Shown piece by piece: positions 23,797 through 33,364 of a stretch of 34,083 nucleotides of DNA. The stretch spans positions 1 to 34,083 of the forward strand of contig DQKS01000020.1 in assembly GCA_015660645.1 (NCBI GenBank). Reading direction: 5' to 3'. The notes beneath the pieces were generated by a model. It was given only the letters and a program-made list of their open reading frames with translations. It was not told the origin of the DNA and made no database searches. How positions within the stretch are numbered: the stretch's first letter is position 1; every line of letters starts with the position of its first letter. The DNA is from Gammaproteobacteria bacterium. GTDB taxonomy: Bacteria; Pseudomonadota; Gammaproteobacteria; Magnimaribacterales; Magnimaribacteraceae. Position numbers and translations under genes: made by a program.

Positions 23797-24276
23797 CTAG
23801 TTTGACGATAAAACTAGTTGTGCTCTAATTGTTAAATCTTTTTTACCTGTAGAAAGTTGATTTCGTCGAATTGATGTTTTAATGACTCTTACACCCTCTT
23901 CCTTTTCCAAACTATCTAACCAGGCATAAAAATGAGTAAATTTAACCTCATTAATGCTTAAAATAGTATTCCCATCATTATCTTCTTCAACCCTATCTAT
24001 AACTACGTTATGGATATTAGCTTGCTTGTTTGCAATTGAACTTAATGAAGAAGTTCTTTTAATTTTGGCCAGTTTACTAGTTGAAGAATTTATAGATATT
24101 GTTCTTTGGACTTCTGTTAAAAGATATTTAGCTTGGGTTACATTCTGAGTTGATGTTTCATATAAAGCGTTAAGGAAATTTTTTAATAGAAATAAAGTAA
24201 AGCAAAGAACAGACACCATCACAAAAATTACAAGAGTTTGGTATCTGCGTGTTAGATTATTAAAAAGATTTTTCAT
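23797..24276 (-). CDS. gspM: T2SS inner-membrane protein GspM
   Basis: This 159-residue protein has a cytosolic stub with RRYQTLVIFVM entering a membrane helix (about 13-33) and a periplasmic ferredoxin-like part. GspM pairs with GspL in the inner-membrane platform that links the ATPase to the pseudopilus. Sequence conservation is weak in this family; the call rests on topology, length (usual about 160) and location between gspL (4-base overlap) and gspN. The ORF is intact. Confidence 0.8.
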   Translation of the reverse strand: MKNLFNNLTRRYQTLVIFVMVSVLCFTLFLLKNFLNALYETSTQNVTQAKYLLTEVQRTISINSSTSKLAKIKRTSSLSSIANKQANIHNVVIDRVEEDNDGNTILSINEVKFTHFYAWLDSLEKEEGVRVIKTSIRRNQLSTGKKDLTIRAQLVLSSN

Positions 24277-25463
24277 TGTAATTTAGTTATAAACATTTCA
24301 CTCAAGATAGAAGATCCTGACCTTTTTTGAGGGCCAACTTTCACTTCAAAGCCGGACTGATCGAGAACAGATTTTAGAGAGTCAATATCTTCAAAACTTG
24401 CCAATTCTACTTCTAATAAGAAAAGGTCTTTTTCTGCATTAAAAGACACAGAATTAATAGAAATATTTTCATTAAGATTTATTACCTGGGAGATTCTACT
24501 AAAAGTAGACAAAAATGAATTCTTACTCAATCTGGGAGTTTCTTTTATTTTATTCTGTAAGGCTAACTTGAAGTTAGAATTTTGATCAGTATTGTCAAAG
24601 ACCTGATAAAAAGAACCTTCAGCTTTTACATTAAGTTCTGAGGCAATTAAGTTGTTTTGAAAGATTTTTAAAGATAGTTGAAAGAAATGAATAACTATTA
24701 ATAACATTAAAGCAGCTATAGGGTAACGCCATAAGGTCAAATATTTCTTCCATTCTATTTTTGGCTGATATCTGCCTTGCAAAAAATTATTTTGCTTGTT
24801 ACTAGTAGGGTCGATTAAATAATCTTCTTGGCTCCGTTTATTTATAATTTCAGGAAAAATTTCTGAATATCTCAACCAATCTACATCAACTTCTTTATTG
24901 GTATAGACCTTAAATGAGGTGATATCAAATTCTTTAAATCCTTTATCTAAGAGACCTAGAATGCTCTCTAAATCTGAACACCAAGACCATTTATTTCCAA
25001 AATTTATAATTGCGTATTTATCCAATATAGATAATATCCCTTCGGATGGTTTGCAATGAAGTAAATTAGAAAAATTAAATATACTTGTTATATTTATTTC
25101 ATTTTTAAGAATATAAGCATTAATTTGATCCATGACAATTTCCGGAACTAACGTAACCTTCACCTGACCAATATCTTCTCTATCAGAAACAACTAAGTGA
25201 AATTTTTCTAGATTATTTAATATTTGATCTTCTAAAATGAAAGGCACAGAAGCTTCAATGTCTTTAGGCTTTCCAGGAGGAACATTAAGGATTTTATTTA
25301 AAATTAGAGGGTTGTAAACAAATCCTGTTGCTGAATTAATGTTAAGCATACCAAGCTCATCTTGATTTTTCTTAGACCCTTGGTGGATTACTTTTCCTCT
25401 CTCATCCTTTATAACCCAGAAGATGTCTAAATCAGGAGATAAAATAAAGAATAGATGATTCAT
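24273..25463 (-). CDS. gspL: T2SS platform protein GspL
   Basis: This 396-residue protein has the GspL layout: a cytosolic actin-like domain (about 1-235) that recruits the ATPase GspE, one membrane helix (about 246-265, PIAALMLLIVIHFF) and a periplasmic ferredoxin-like domain. NFLQGRYQP (226-234), just before the membrane helix, matches the short conserved GspL motif. Overlaps of four bases with gspK and gspM indicate coupled translation. The cytosolic half is diverged and was not recognisable alone; context makes the call firm. Confidence 0.88.
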   Translation of the reverse strand: MNHLFFILSPDLDIFWVIKDERGKVIHQGSKKNQDELGMLNINSATGFVYNPLILNKILNVPPGKPKDIEASVPFILEDQILNNLEKFHLVVSDREDIGQVKVTLVPEIVMDQINAYILKNEINITSIFNFSNLLHCKPSEGILSILDKYAIINFGNKWSWCSDLESILGLLDKGFKEFDITSFKVYTNKEVDVDWLRYSEIFPEIINKRSQEDYLIDPTSNKQNNFLQGRYQPKIEWKKYLTLWRYPIAALMLLIVIHFFQLSLKIFQNNLIASELNVKAEGSFYQVFDNTDQNSNFKLALQNKIKETPRLSKNSFLSTFSRISQVINLNENISINSVSFNAEKDLFLLEVELASFEDIDSLKSVLDQSGFEVKVGPQKRSGSSILSEMFITKLQ

Positions 25464-26446
25464 AGAACTAAATTTCTTTTAATTACTTTTACTTTTCCAT
25501 TTGAGAGAACACTAAGTGTGGATTGCAAAATAAATTGCTGGCCATTAATAATAGATTTTGAGGTCAACAAAAAATAATTTGTTTCTGTTTTAATTTGTTC
25601 TTTTATTATTTCTGAAATCAGTAAATCTTTAAGTTCAGGGTGTGAGAAAAAATCGTCTTTATTATAAAATCCTGTGAGCGGTCTATCTTGAAGTATATTC
25701 AAAGCAGCTTCACGCGACATCTGTTCTCCAAACATCATCATCAATATTTCTGGTTCTTCTTTAGAGACAGTATTGATATTAATATTTGATATTGCTACTA
25801 CTGGTTTAGCACAAATAAAAGGAAGAATTTTATTCAACACTTCTGGTTCATAATTTTTTATATTAAAAAGCTCTGCCTCGTGGTGAATTAACTGATTAGG
25901 AGTTCTATAAGGACTATCTAGACGAGTGTAGAAGTCATCTTCTGCACCAAAGGAATTAGCCATAAAGTCATTAGAATCAATCCAATCAAGCATACTATAA
26001 ATAAGACCATCGTGAAGGAACTCATCAATCATCAAAGCATTTAATAAGTTTCTGTATAAATCAACAGAAGGCTGATTAATCACTAGATAAGAAGTTTTCT
26101 TATCTACTTTCACTAAGCTATTTACATTAAAGCAAGTAGATAGATCTCTAATAGAGCCTTCTATAGTGCCCTCTTCAATATCAGATTTGATTATTGGTAA
26201 ATTACCATAATGAACTAAGAAATTAGAGTCTCTATTGCCTTGATTATTGTATTTTAATAAATTGCTAGCTTTAGACTCCATACCCAGAGCATACCAAAAT
26301 GCTTGGCTATTATTGTCTAACTGAACTGTTTCGTTTATATCTGAATGTATTTTACTTGTTGATGATGTTCCAAAGGACATGAGCACTGCAACTACTAATA
26401 AAACTAATATTAGTACACTGCCTTGATTCTTTGATTGAATTCTCAA
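25460..26446 (-). CDS. gspK: T2SS minor pseudopilin GspK
   Basis: This 328-residue minor pseudopilin is thought to cap the pseudopilus tip with GspI and GspJ. The prepilin-like leader ends at Gly9 and the hydrophobic helix follows (SVLILVLLVVAVLM). There is no Glu at position +5 after cleavage, as is typical of GspK, which supports its tip position. The large globular part contains LHDGLIYSMLDWIDSND-like sequence around residues 142-158, typical of GspK's alpha-helical insertion. The gene overlaps gspJ and gspL by four bases each. Confidence 0.9.
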   Translation of the reverse strand: MRIQSKNQGSVLILVLLVVAVLMSFGTSSTSKIHSDINETVQLDNNSQAFWYALGMESKASNLLKYNNQGNRDSNFLVHYGNLPIIKSDIEEGTIEGSIRDLSTCFNVNSLVKVDKKTSYLVINQPSVDLYRNLLNALMIDEFLHDGLIYSMLDWIDSNDFMANSFGAEDDFYTRLDSPYRTPNQLIHHEAELFNIKNYEPEVLNKILPFICAKPVVAISNININTVSKEEPEILMMMFGEQMSREAALNILQDRPLTGFYNKDDFFSHPELKDLLISEIIKEQIKTETNYFLLTSKSIINGQQFILQSTLSVLSNGKVKVIKRNLVL

Positions 26447-27054
26447 ACCTGAAAGCCTTCAGTTAAAAGGTAACTCATAGATACATCTCCATACGATTTA
26501 ATCTTTAAAGTTACTTCTACCATTTGAGGAAGGCCCTTTATTCCTTGGTTAATTTGCGACGGCCATGACAAATAAGATTGATCTTGATTAGTAAAACTTA
26601 ATTCTACTGAATCAACATTATTTAAAAGAACACTGGAAAGAACTTTTGTCTCCTCCGTTCTATCAGCAAAAAGGTATTCATTTCGAACTATTTGATTATC
26701 AGACTTTGAGTATTCTACCCATCTAATGGATCCTCCTTGATCTTGGTAATCAATAGAACTGTGAATTGAAAATGCCAAGAAAACTTCCTCGCTTAAAAGA
26801 ACTTCGCCGTATAAAGGGTGTTTTAGTCTTTTACCTTCAGATAATCTAGAATTTCTTGTTAAAGCATGAAGTAAATCTCTTTTAAGGACCCTGTCAGTTA
26901 ATTGTAATTCTGATATTAAATCTGATCTATCTAGAGTTTTTTTATTAATGCTAAGACTTGTGTTTAGCCCTGAAAGTGACAAGGTACCAATTAGTCCGGT
27001 TATGCCAATTGCCACAAGCAGCTCCACAAGAGTGAATCCTTTTTGATTTTTCAT
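26443..27054 (-). CDS. gspJ: T2SS minor pseudopilin GspJ
   Basis: This is a 203-residue minor pseudopilin. The leader MKNQKG is cut before Phe7, leaving FTLVELLVAIGITGLIGTLSL with Glu at mature position 5. The soluble part ends in a beta-rich region typical of GspJ, which packs with GspI and GspK at the pseudopilus tip. The gene overlaps gspI and gspK by four bases each. Length and order match other gsp operons. Confidence 0.9.
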   Translation of the reverse strand: MKNQKGFTLVELLVAIGITGLIGTLSLSGLNTSLSINKKTLDRSDLISELQLTDRVLKRDLLHALTRNSRLSEGKRLKHPLYGEVLLSEEVFLAFSIHSSIDYQDQGGSIRWVEYSKSDNQIVRNEYLFADRTEETKVLSSVLLNNVDSVELSFTNQDQSYLSWPSQINQGIKGLPQMVEVTLKIKSYGDVSMSYLLTEGFQV

Positions 27055-27416
27055 AAAACTTTAAAACCTATAAGATTATAAATTGGTAAATCTTCCTCAT
27101 CTTTTATAGTTATAAGAATTTGTGCTGATTTTCCATCTTCTAAAAAATTTATAGTTCGTTCCCATTGATACTCTCTACCGCCTTGCAAAGAAGAACCTGA
27201 CAAAAAATCTAATTCATCTTCTGAAACGAAAGAGTTAACTAGTACACTCTCAGCAACAAAATTAGCCATGGTATTTTGTTCCATCTTAATTACCAATTGT
27301 GCATTTGAAGAAAAAATTTGAAATGCTGCTGACATTACAAATGCCAAGATTCCCAAAGAAACTAGCACCTCTATAAGAGTAAAACCTTTTTCATTAAATT
27401 TACTCAAGCTGATCAT
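27051..27416 (-). CDS. gspI: T2SS minor pseudopilin GspI
   Basis: This is a 121-residue minor pseudopilin, the nucleator of the pseudopilus tip. The leader MISLSKFNEKG is cut before Phe12, giving FTLIEVLVSLGILAFVMSAAF with Glu5. The start ATG lies inside the last codons of gspG (17-base overlap); a TTG nine bases later is an alternative and would shorten the leader only. No room remains for gspH, which usually sits between gspG and gspI. GspI length is normal. Confidence 0.9.
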   Translation of the reverse strand: MISLSKFNEKGFTLIEVLVSLGILAFVMSAAFQIFSSNAQLVIKMEQNTMANFVAESVLVNSFVSEDELDFLSGSSLQGGREYQWERTINFLEDGKSAQILITIKDEEDLPIYNLIGFKVL

Positions 27417-27846
27417 CCCAATTAACTATATCTTTGTTTAATAATTCCCCTCCCCTTTGTCCGTCTGCTCCCATTGAATACAGGTCATATTCCCCATGAT
27501 CTCCAGGACTTAAATAAATATAATCATTTCCCCACGGATCTTGAGGTAGTTTTTTAATATATGCTTGATTTCTAGAGTTAGAGTAATCATTTGATTGCGG
27601 ATTTATTAGAAATCTTAAGCCTTCTTGAGTGTTTGGATAGCGAAATCTGTCTAACCTATACATCTCTAATGCACTTCCTAAGATTGCAATATCTGCTTTA
27701 GCCTTATCCACCCTAGCTTTATCCTGACTTGGGAGAACATTGATAGCAACCATAGTTGTTAGCAAACCAATGATTAGTAAAACAACGAGGATTTCTATCA
27801 AACTAAATCCTTGTTCTGTATTTTTTTTATTTTGTTTTTTATTCAT
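27400..27846 (-). CDS. gspG: T2SS major pseudopilin GspG
   Basis: This 148-residue protein forms the main pseudopilus fibre that pushes substrates through the secretin. The leader ends at Gly13 (MNKKQNKKNTEQG), followed by FSLIEILVVLLIIGLL with Glu5. The C-terminal part has YRLDRFRYPNTQEGLRFLI, PQDPWGNDYIY and the calcium-loop sequence SMGADGQRGGE, all hallmarks of GspG. The gene starts six bases after gspF and runs 17 bases into gspI. Confidence 0.96.
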   Translation of the reverse strand: MNKKQNKKNTEQGFSLIEILVVLLIIGLLTTMVAINVLPSQDKARVDKAKADIAILGSALEMYRLDRFRYPNTQEGLRFLINPQSNDYSNSRNQAYIKKLPQDPWGNDYIYLSPGDHGEYDLYSMGADGQRGGELLNKDIVNWDDQLE

Positions 27847-27852
27847 AATTTA

Positions 27853-29064
27853 TTAGTTTAGTAGTGAAACATTATTCATATCAATCAAAGGCAATAATAC
27901 TGCAGCAACAATTGCAGCAACTAGCCCACCCATGATTAAAACAACAAGTGGTTCTAAAAATCCCATGAAGATCTTTGAAGTCTGTTGAAATTCTTGGTCT
28001 AAATATTCAGCTGCCTTGGATAACATTTTTTCTAAATTGCCCCCTGCCTCTCCGCTTGCTACCATCTGGTTAACTAACGGCGGAACATGTTTTACTCTTG
28101 ATAACGATGAAGCAATAGAATCTCCTTCATTAACTTTTATCAGATGAAAATCCAAGGATTCCCTAAACGATCCATTGCTAATAGTTTTGAGAGAAATATT
28201 AATTGCTTCCATTACAGGTGTATTGCTATTACGCAACATACTTAGTGAGCTTAAAAAACGTGACAAATCTACTTGTACTAGAAATGTATTTAAATAAGGG
28301 ATTGAAAGAAAAATTTTATCAAAGAAAAATCTTATTCTTTTTCTAAATCCTAATTTTAAAGCTAAAAACATAGATAGACAAAAAATTAAAACAAGGATCA
28401 ATCCTGATCCAGATATAAATTCGGAAATAGATATTAACCAACGAGTTAACAGAGGAAGTTGCTGGTTCGTACTACTAAATTGATCTACAACGCTTGGTAC
28501 TACAAAAACCAATAACATTCCTACGATTATAAAAGTAATAAATAGGAGAACTGCTGGATAAATAAGTGCTGCTGCAACTTCTTTTTGCATTAGTGACCTC
28601 TTTTCAAGAAAGGCAGCCGTCTTCTCCAAAACAGGACTTAAGTCTCCTGAAACTTCTCCAGCAACAATAAGAGCAATATATAAATTATCGAAGCTTTGAG
28701 GAAACTCCCTTAAAGCATCGGACAAGCTATAACCTGCCTCTATCTTTAAAAGCACTTCAGATACTTGTTCTTTAAGAATAATATTATTTGTTTGTTCGTT
28801 AATAATACTTAAAGATTTATTAAGTGGCACTCCGCCAGACAATAAAGTAGATAGCTGACGAGTGAATAACATTAAGTTAACCAAGCTTATTTTCTTTTTA
28901 GAGGAGCTAAATAAATTAAATTTATCAGAATTTAAATCTAATTTTATTGGTGAAAGTTTTTTTTCTTTTAGCTTTTTCTTTGCTATATAAATATTATCAG
29001 CCGAAATTATTCCCTTCTTTTTTTCTCCTTGTGGGTTAATAGCTAAGTATTGATAAGCAGGCAC
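27853..29064 (-). CDS. gspF: T2SS inner-membrane protein GspF
   Basis: This 403-residue protein is the polytopic core of the inner-membrane platform. It has two cytosolic T2SSF domains (about 65-165 and 265-365) and three membrane helices (about 168-191, 219-239 and 370-392). SGGVPL and SGEAGGNLEKML-type motifs recur in the two domains, as expected of the family's internal repeat. The start is ATG; the gene lies one base after gspE. The size is usual (about 405). Confidence 0.95.
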   Translation of the reverse strand: MPAYQYLAINPQGEKKKGIISADNIYIAKKKLKEKKLSPIKLDLNSDKFNLFSSSKKKISLVNLMLFTRQLSTLLSGGVPLNKSLSIINEQTNNIILKEQVSEVLLKIEAGYSLSDALREFPQSFDNLYIALIVAGEVSGDLSPVLEKTAAFLEKRSLMQKEVAAALIYPAVLLFITFIIVGMLLVFVVPSVVDQFSSTNQQLPLLTRWLISISEFISGSGLILVLIFCLSMFLALKLGFRKRIRFFFDKIFLSIPYLNTFLVQVDLSRFLSSLSMLRNSNTPVMEAINISLKTISNGSFRESLDFHLIKVNEGDSIASSLSRVKHVPPLVNQMVASGEAGGNLEKMLSKAAEYLDQEFQQTSKIFMGFLEPLVVLIMGGLVAAIVAAVLLPLIDMNNVSLLN

Positions 29065-29065
29065 T

Positions 29066-30547
29066 TTATTCCTCTTTAATTACTCTTAAGAGTTCTTCCA
29101 ATGAAGTTATTCCACTAAGAACTAGTTTTTCTCCTGATTGACTTAATTTAAAATTTTTCTTAAAAGCTATCTTGCCTATTTCCTGTTCACCCATGTTCTC
29201 TGTAATTGCTTTTTTAATTTCTTCGTCAACAATAAGTAGTTCAAAAATTCCTGTTCTACCAACGTAACCCGTATCACCACATTCCTTACAACCTTTAGCT
29301 TTATAGAGCATAGATTTCTCAGGTATGTTTTGTACAAAATTATCTAAAGAATATTCTTCTTTGCAATTAATACATAAAGTTCTAAGCAACCTCTGAGCCA
29401 TAATGGCCTTTACTGAAGAGCCAAGAAGGTATGGCTCTATTCCCATGTCTTTCATTCTTGTTATGGCTGAAACTGAATCATTTGTATGTACAGTTGAAAG
29501 AACCAAATGACCTGTTAAAGAAGCTTGAATAGCAATTTCAGCGGTCTCTAAATCTCTTATTTCTCCCACCATGACAATGTCAGGGTCTTGTCTTAATATA
29601 GCCCTAAGCCCTTTTGAAAAGGTCATGTCTACTTTTGTGTTGACTTGCGTTTGACTAATTCCATCTATTGCATACTCAACAGGGTCTTCAACTGTCAGAA
29701 TATTCTTTGTACTATCATTTAGAAGATTAATCCCTGCATATAATGAGGTAGTTTTACCTGAACCAGTAGGTCCCGTTACTAGAATTATTCCGTTAGGGTT
29801 CTTAAGGGTAATCTTAAAAAGTTCTAATAATTCGTCACTCATTCCTAATTGGGTTAAATTAAGTTGAGCATCTGATTTATCAAGAATACGTAAAACTATT
29901 CTTTCACCATAGCTAGAAGGCAATGTGGAAACTCGAATATCTATCCACTTCTCACCTAATTTTAAAGACATGCGACCGTCTTGAGGGATTCTTTTTTCAG
30001 CTATATCTAAACTCGACATAATCTTAACACGAGCATTGAGCATTGAAACTAATTTTGAACTAGGCTTTAAAACCTCTCTTAAAACTCCATCAATCCTAAA
30101 TCTTATTGATATATGTTCTTCATAAGGCTCTATATGGATATCAGAAGCTTTTGATTTAATAGCTTCTGCTATTACAGCATTGATTAGTTTAATAACAGGA
30201 GCATCATTTTCTGAATCTAAAAGATCAGCGGTTTTAGGTAGATTAGCAGCTAGATCAGACAAGCTATATGAAAAATCTAAATCTTCAACAATTTCAGAGG
30301 ATGATATTGCTGAATCGGCATAATATTTAGCTAACTCTTTCTCAAAATCATCGTTACTAAGTACATCTACAGAAATAGATAGATTGTAAAAATTTCTTAA
30401 TTCTGAGAATACTTGCAACGAAGGTGAGCTATTCGCTTTGATAAATACAATCTTATTTTCTAATTTATCTAAGATTACCCCGTGCTCTCTTGCAAATCGA
30501 TAAGGTAAATTTATTTGTTCTTTATTAATTTCAACTTCTATTGACAT
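29066..30547 (-). CDS. gspE: T2SS secretion ATPase GspE
   Basis: This 493-residue hexameric ATPase powers pseudopilus assembly from the cytosolic face. Walker A is GPTGSGKTT (259-267), the Asp box EDPVEY is at 287-292, Walker B DIVMVGEIRD is at 323-332, and the His box GHLVLSTVHTND is at 346-357. A tetracysteine zinc site is complete: Cys392, 395, 420 and 423. A diverged N-terminal domain (about 1-100) should bind GspL. Gaps to gspD (13 bases) and gspF (1 base) are tiny. Confidence 0.96.
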   Translation of the reverse strand: MSIEVEINKEQINLPYRFAREHGVILDKLENKIVFIKANSSPSLQVFSELRNFYNLSISVDVLSNDDFEKELAKYYADSAISSSEIVEDLDFSYSLSDLAANLPKTADLLDSENDAPVIKLINAVIAEAIKSKASDIHIEPYEEHISIRFRIDGVLREVLKPSSKLVSMLNARVKIMSSLDIAEKRIPQDGRMSLKLGEKWIDIRVSTLPSSYGERIVLRILDKSDAQLNLTQLGMSDELLELFKITLKNPNGIILVTGPTGSGKTTSLYAGINLLNDSTKNILTVEDPVEYAIDGISQTQVNTKVDMTFSKGLRAILRQDPDIVMVGEIRDLETAEIAIQASLTGHLVLSTVHTNDSVSAITRMKDMGIEPYLLGSSVKAIMAQRLLRTLCINCKEEYSLDNFVQNIPEKSMLYKAKGCKECGDTGYVGRTGIFELLIVDEEIKKAITENMGEQEIGKIAFKKNFKLSQSGEKLVLSGITSLEELLRVIKEE

Positions 30548-30560
30548 GAATTCAAGGGAA

Positions 30561-32456
30561 TTAATTTTTTAGAATCTTTTCTTTTAAAATTTGAAGATTC
30601 GGAACTTCTTCACCTTTCTCAATTTTTAAATTCTGCAAAGCTTCAAAATAATTATATTTTGAGTTGGTTATTGACCTTATGGTTGCTGAATCTCTGACAA
30701 TCGTAGGCTTAACAAACACCATAAGATTTCTTTTAGTTATAGACGACGAAGTTGATTGAAAAAGCTTTCCAAACAAAGGAATATCTCCTAAAAAAGGTAC
30801 TTTTCTTTTCGTTTCCTGAACGTCTTCATCCATTAAACCTCCTAGAACTATAATATCTCCATCGTCAACCAGGACAGTTGTGGTAATTACTCTTTTATTT
30901 GTAATAAGATCTGTTGATGAATCAGTAATAGGCCCATAAACACTGGATACTTCTTGATTAATTGACAACCTCACAGCATTTCCTTCGTTTATTTGAGGAG
31001 TTACTGTTAGTTTTATACCTACGTCTTGTCTATTCACAGACCTGAATGGATTGGCATTATTTGAACTAAGAGTTTCACCTGTAGTTATTGGAATTTCTTG
31101 ACCAACTACTATGGATGCTTCTTCATTATCAAGTGTCATAATTGAAGGAGTAGATAGAATATTTGAATCAGCATCTTGCGCAACAAGATTTATAATAGTT
31201 GCGAAACTATCACCTTCAGAATTAATCTTTCCTACTCCGACAGCCAATCCTTCTATGCCTAATAATGAATTAGCAGCACTTGCAGCTAAAGATGAATTTG
31301 AAACAGATCCAGATTCAGAAGCAATTGCAGAAATAAGATCAGGGTTAGGAGACCCAAAACGTTGTGCGGCAATTGGCGTGTTTTTACCATCTCCAGTAAA
31401 AAGAAATTGAACACCTAGGTCTCTGGCTAGGCGGTCTGACATTTCAACAATGATAGCTTCGACAAGTACTTGAGCCCTTCTTATATCTAATTGAAATATA
31501 ACTGTTTCAAGCTGACTGAGAATATCAGGCTTTGCAGATATAATAATTGCGTTTGTATCTTCATGAAATTCAATTGAAGTTGTTTTTATCAAGGAGCCAT
31601 CAGTTACTGATTTCTCATTTTCAAGAGATGTTGCCACCTTCTCAAGTATGAGCTTGATTTCAGAAGCATTAGCGTACTTAAGGTAAATAACTTTTAAATT
31701 GCTATTTTGTGATGTTGAATAATCCAGACTTTCAATAACCTTTTTAATTTGGTTGACTGTTCCAAGTTGCCCTCTTAAAAGAATAGAATTACTTGTTTCA
31801 ACTGCTAGAGCCGTAAAATTCTTAAAACTTTCACTATTTCCTGAATAGGCTGAACCTATTATTCTAGCTACTTCACCCGCAGATATATTTTTAAGTTCTA
31901 CTAGCTCAAAAGTGTCTCCTGGGTTTGCATCAAGATCTTTCAAAACCTTCTTAATACGGGCAACATTGCCAACATAGTCTGCAATAATAATACTATTCGT
32001 AGGTTCATAAGCCGCTATATGCCCTTGTTTATTAACAAGCGGTTTTAAAAGAGGGGCTATAGTTTTCGCATTAGCTTGTAATAATCTAATAACTTCAGTA
32101 GTTAATGAATCTAATGAAGTGCTATTAAAGGAGGCATCTTGTCTAGCTCCTGATTCAGGCATAACCTTTACAACTTTATTGTTTTCTATAGCAGAATATC
32201 CGTGAAGCCTTAAAACGGAAAGAAAAACAGCATAAGCTTCAAAAGGGTCTAAATCTTGGTCAGATATCACTGTAACATTACCTTTAACTCTAGGATCTAA
32301 GATTATGGTTTTATTAGATATTTTAGCTATATCTGCACTAAATGCTCTTATGTCTGCATCACGCATATTTATTTGAGTAGCTGACAATAGATTGGATAGA
32401 AAGAGCACTATAACTAGAAAACAAAATGAGAATCTAGACAATAATAAAATCTTCAT
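30561..32456 (-). CDS. gspD: T2SS secretin GspD
   Basis: This 631-residue protein forms the outer-membrane channel of the T2SS. A signal peptide covers about 1-26 (end near LLSA). It is followed by the N0 domain (INMRDADIRAFSADIAK) and N1-N3 repeats (to about 320), including RAQVLVEAIIVEMSD. The C-terminal secretin core contains VPFLGDIPLFGKLFQ and the NLMVFVKPTIVR signature. A tail of about 40 residues after the secretin core is rich in Lys/Glu and Leu and may act as a pilotin-binding region; no pilotin gene is seen here. It follows gspC by four bases. Confidence 0.95.
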   Translation of the reverse strand: MKILLLSRFSFCFLVIVLFLSNLLSATQINMRDADIRAFSADIAKISNKTIILDPRVKGNVTVISDQDLDPFEAYAVFLSVLRLHGYSAIENNKVVKVMPESGARQDASFNSTSLDSLTTEVIRLLQANAKTIAPLLKPLVNKQGHIAAYEPTNSIIIADYVGNVARIKKVLKDLDANPGDTFELVELKNISAGEVARIIGSAYSGNSESFKNFTALAVETSNSILLRGQLGTVNQIKKVIESLDYSTSQNSNLKVIYLKYANASEIKLILEKVATSLENEKSVTDGSLIKTTSIEFHEDTNAIIISAKPDILSQLETVIFQLDIRRAQVLVEAIIVEMSDRLARDLGVQFLFTGDGKNTPIAAQRFGSPNPDLISAIASESGSVSNSSLAASAANSLLGIEGLAVGVGKINSEGDSFATIINLVAQDADSNILSTPSIMTLDNEEASIVVGQEIPITTGETLSSNNANPFRSVNRQDVGIKLTVTPQINEGNAVRLSINQEVSSVYGPITDSSTDLITNKRVITTTVLVDDGDIIVLGGLMDEDVQETKRKVPFLGDIPLFGKLFQSTSSSITKRNLMVFVKPTIVRDSATIRSITNSKYNYFEALQNLKIEKGEEVPNLQILKEKILKN

Positions 32457-32460
32457 ACTA

Positions 32461-33306
32461 TTAGTTTAAATTCAATGTCATAGAATATCTTTGCTCATCT
32501 CTTAAAAGATCTAATTTCACAGAGCCTGGCCCTACAAGTTCCTTAATAAATGCAGGATCTTGAACATTTAAACCATTGACTGTTACTAATATATCGCCTT
32601 CTTTTAAACCTCGCTGTTGAAATAAGGCTGATTTATTACCTCTATACAACTGATAGCCCTTCAAAGAACCGTTTAAAAAGTAAGGTTTAAATGTAACAAA
32701 TTTACTAAGAGAGGATATTGAATCTAAAGTCTCAGCTGTTGAATTTTTAGAATTTTGAACTAATACTGGATCTATTGTTGGTAAATCTAAAACCCTATCC
32801 TGTTTAAACATAACACTTTCTCGTATACCTTCTCTAGAAATTATGACCAATTCAGGGCTAATTGATTCCAAAATAATATTATCAGCAAGTGACTCATTTA
32901 TTTTATAGTTTTTTTGCTTGTTAGTATTAAATCCAAGTATTGCAGAATCAATAGATCCTAAGTCGGAATAAACAATGCCGTAGAGTTTTATAGGCAAGGA
33001 AGTTGGAGGAGGAGTTTCTACTTGTAGAGCTTGTGAAAGAGCTAGATTAGATGATCTTTCAAAGGGATCAGATATTAAGTTTGGATAATTTATTTTTTTT
33101 ATAAATAAACTTGTGCCCTCACTTTCCATGGATATATCTTTTGAATTCAAGAGAAAATACCATCCTGTGTTTATCACTTGAATGGTCACCAAAAGAAAAA
33201 TTAATATGGCTAATACATTTGAAAATTTTGAACTAAAAAGAACTTCATTAGAAGTCTGGAGAATGCTCTCAAACTTAAGCTTAATATTGTGTTTATTTAT
33301 AACCAT
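32461..33306 (-). CDS. gspC: T2SS protein GspC
   Basis: This 281-residue protein is the first gene of the secretion operon and connects the secretin to the inner-membrane platform. One membrane helix lies at about 30-53. The periplasmic homology region contains PIKLYGIVYSDLGSIDSAILG (about 104-124). The C-terminal PDZ domain (about 205-281) contains LKEGDILVTVNGLNV. The order HR-then-PDZ is the standard GspC layout. The ATG lies 58 bases from the divergent gspO start. Confidence 0.92.
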   Translation of the reverse strand: MVINKHNIKLKFESILQTSNEVLFSSKFSNVLAILIFLLVTIQVINTGWYFLLNSKDISMESEGTSLFIKKINYPNLISDPFERSSNLALSQALQVETPPPTSLPIKLYGIVYSDLGSIDSAILGFNTNKQKNYKINESLADNIILESISPELVIISREGIRESVMFKQDRVLDLPTIDPVLVQNSKNSTAETLDSISSLSKFVTFKPYFLNGSLKGYQLYRGNKSALFQQRGLKEGDILVTVNGLNVQDPAFIKELVGPGSVKLDLLRDEQRYSMTLNLN

Positions 33307-33364
33307 TTTTGGCAGCAGAATCAGTAGATATTATTTATAACGACAGATATGATTATTGTACCTT
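33307..33364. promoter_or_regulatory. Divergent gspC/gspO intergenic region
   Basis: The 58 A/T-rich bases between the starts of gspC and gspO must hold promoters for both directions unless these lie inside the genes. The minus strand has TATAAA about 27 bases before gspC; the plus strand has TATGAT 11 bases before gspO. Neither has a convincing -35, and no Shine-Dalgarno is seen for gspO. Shared control of the operon and its peptidase is an inference from layout. Confidence 0.35.
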
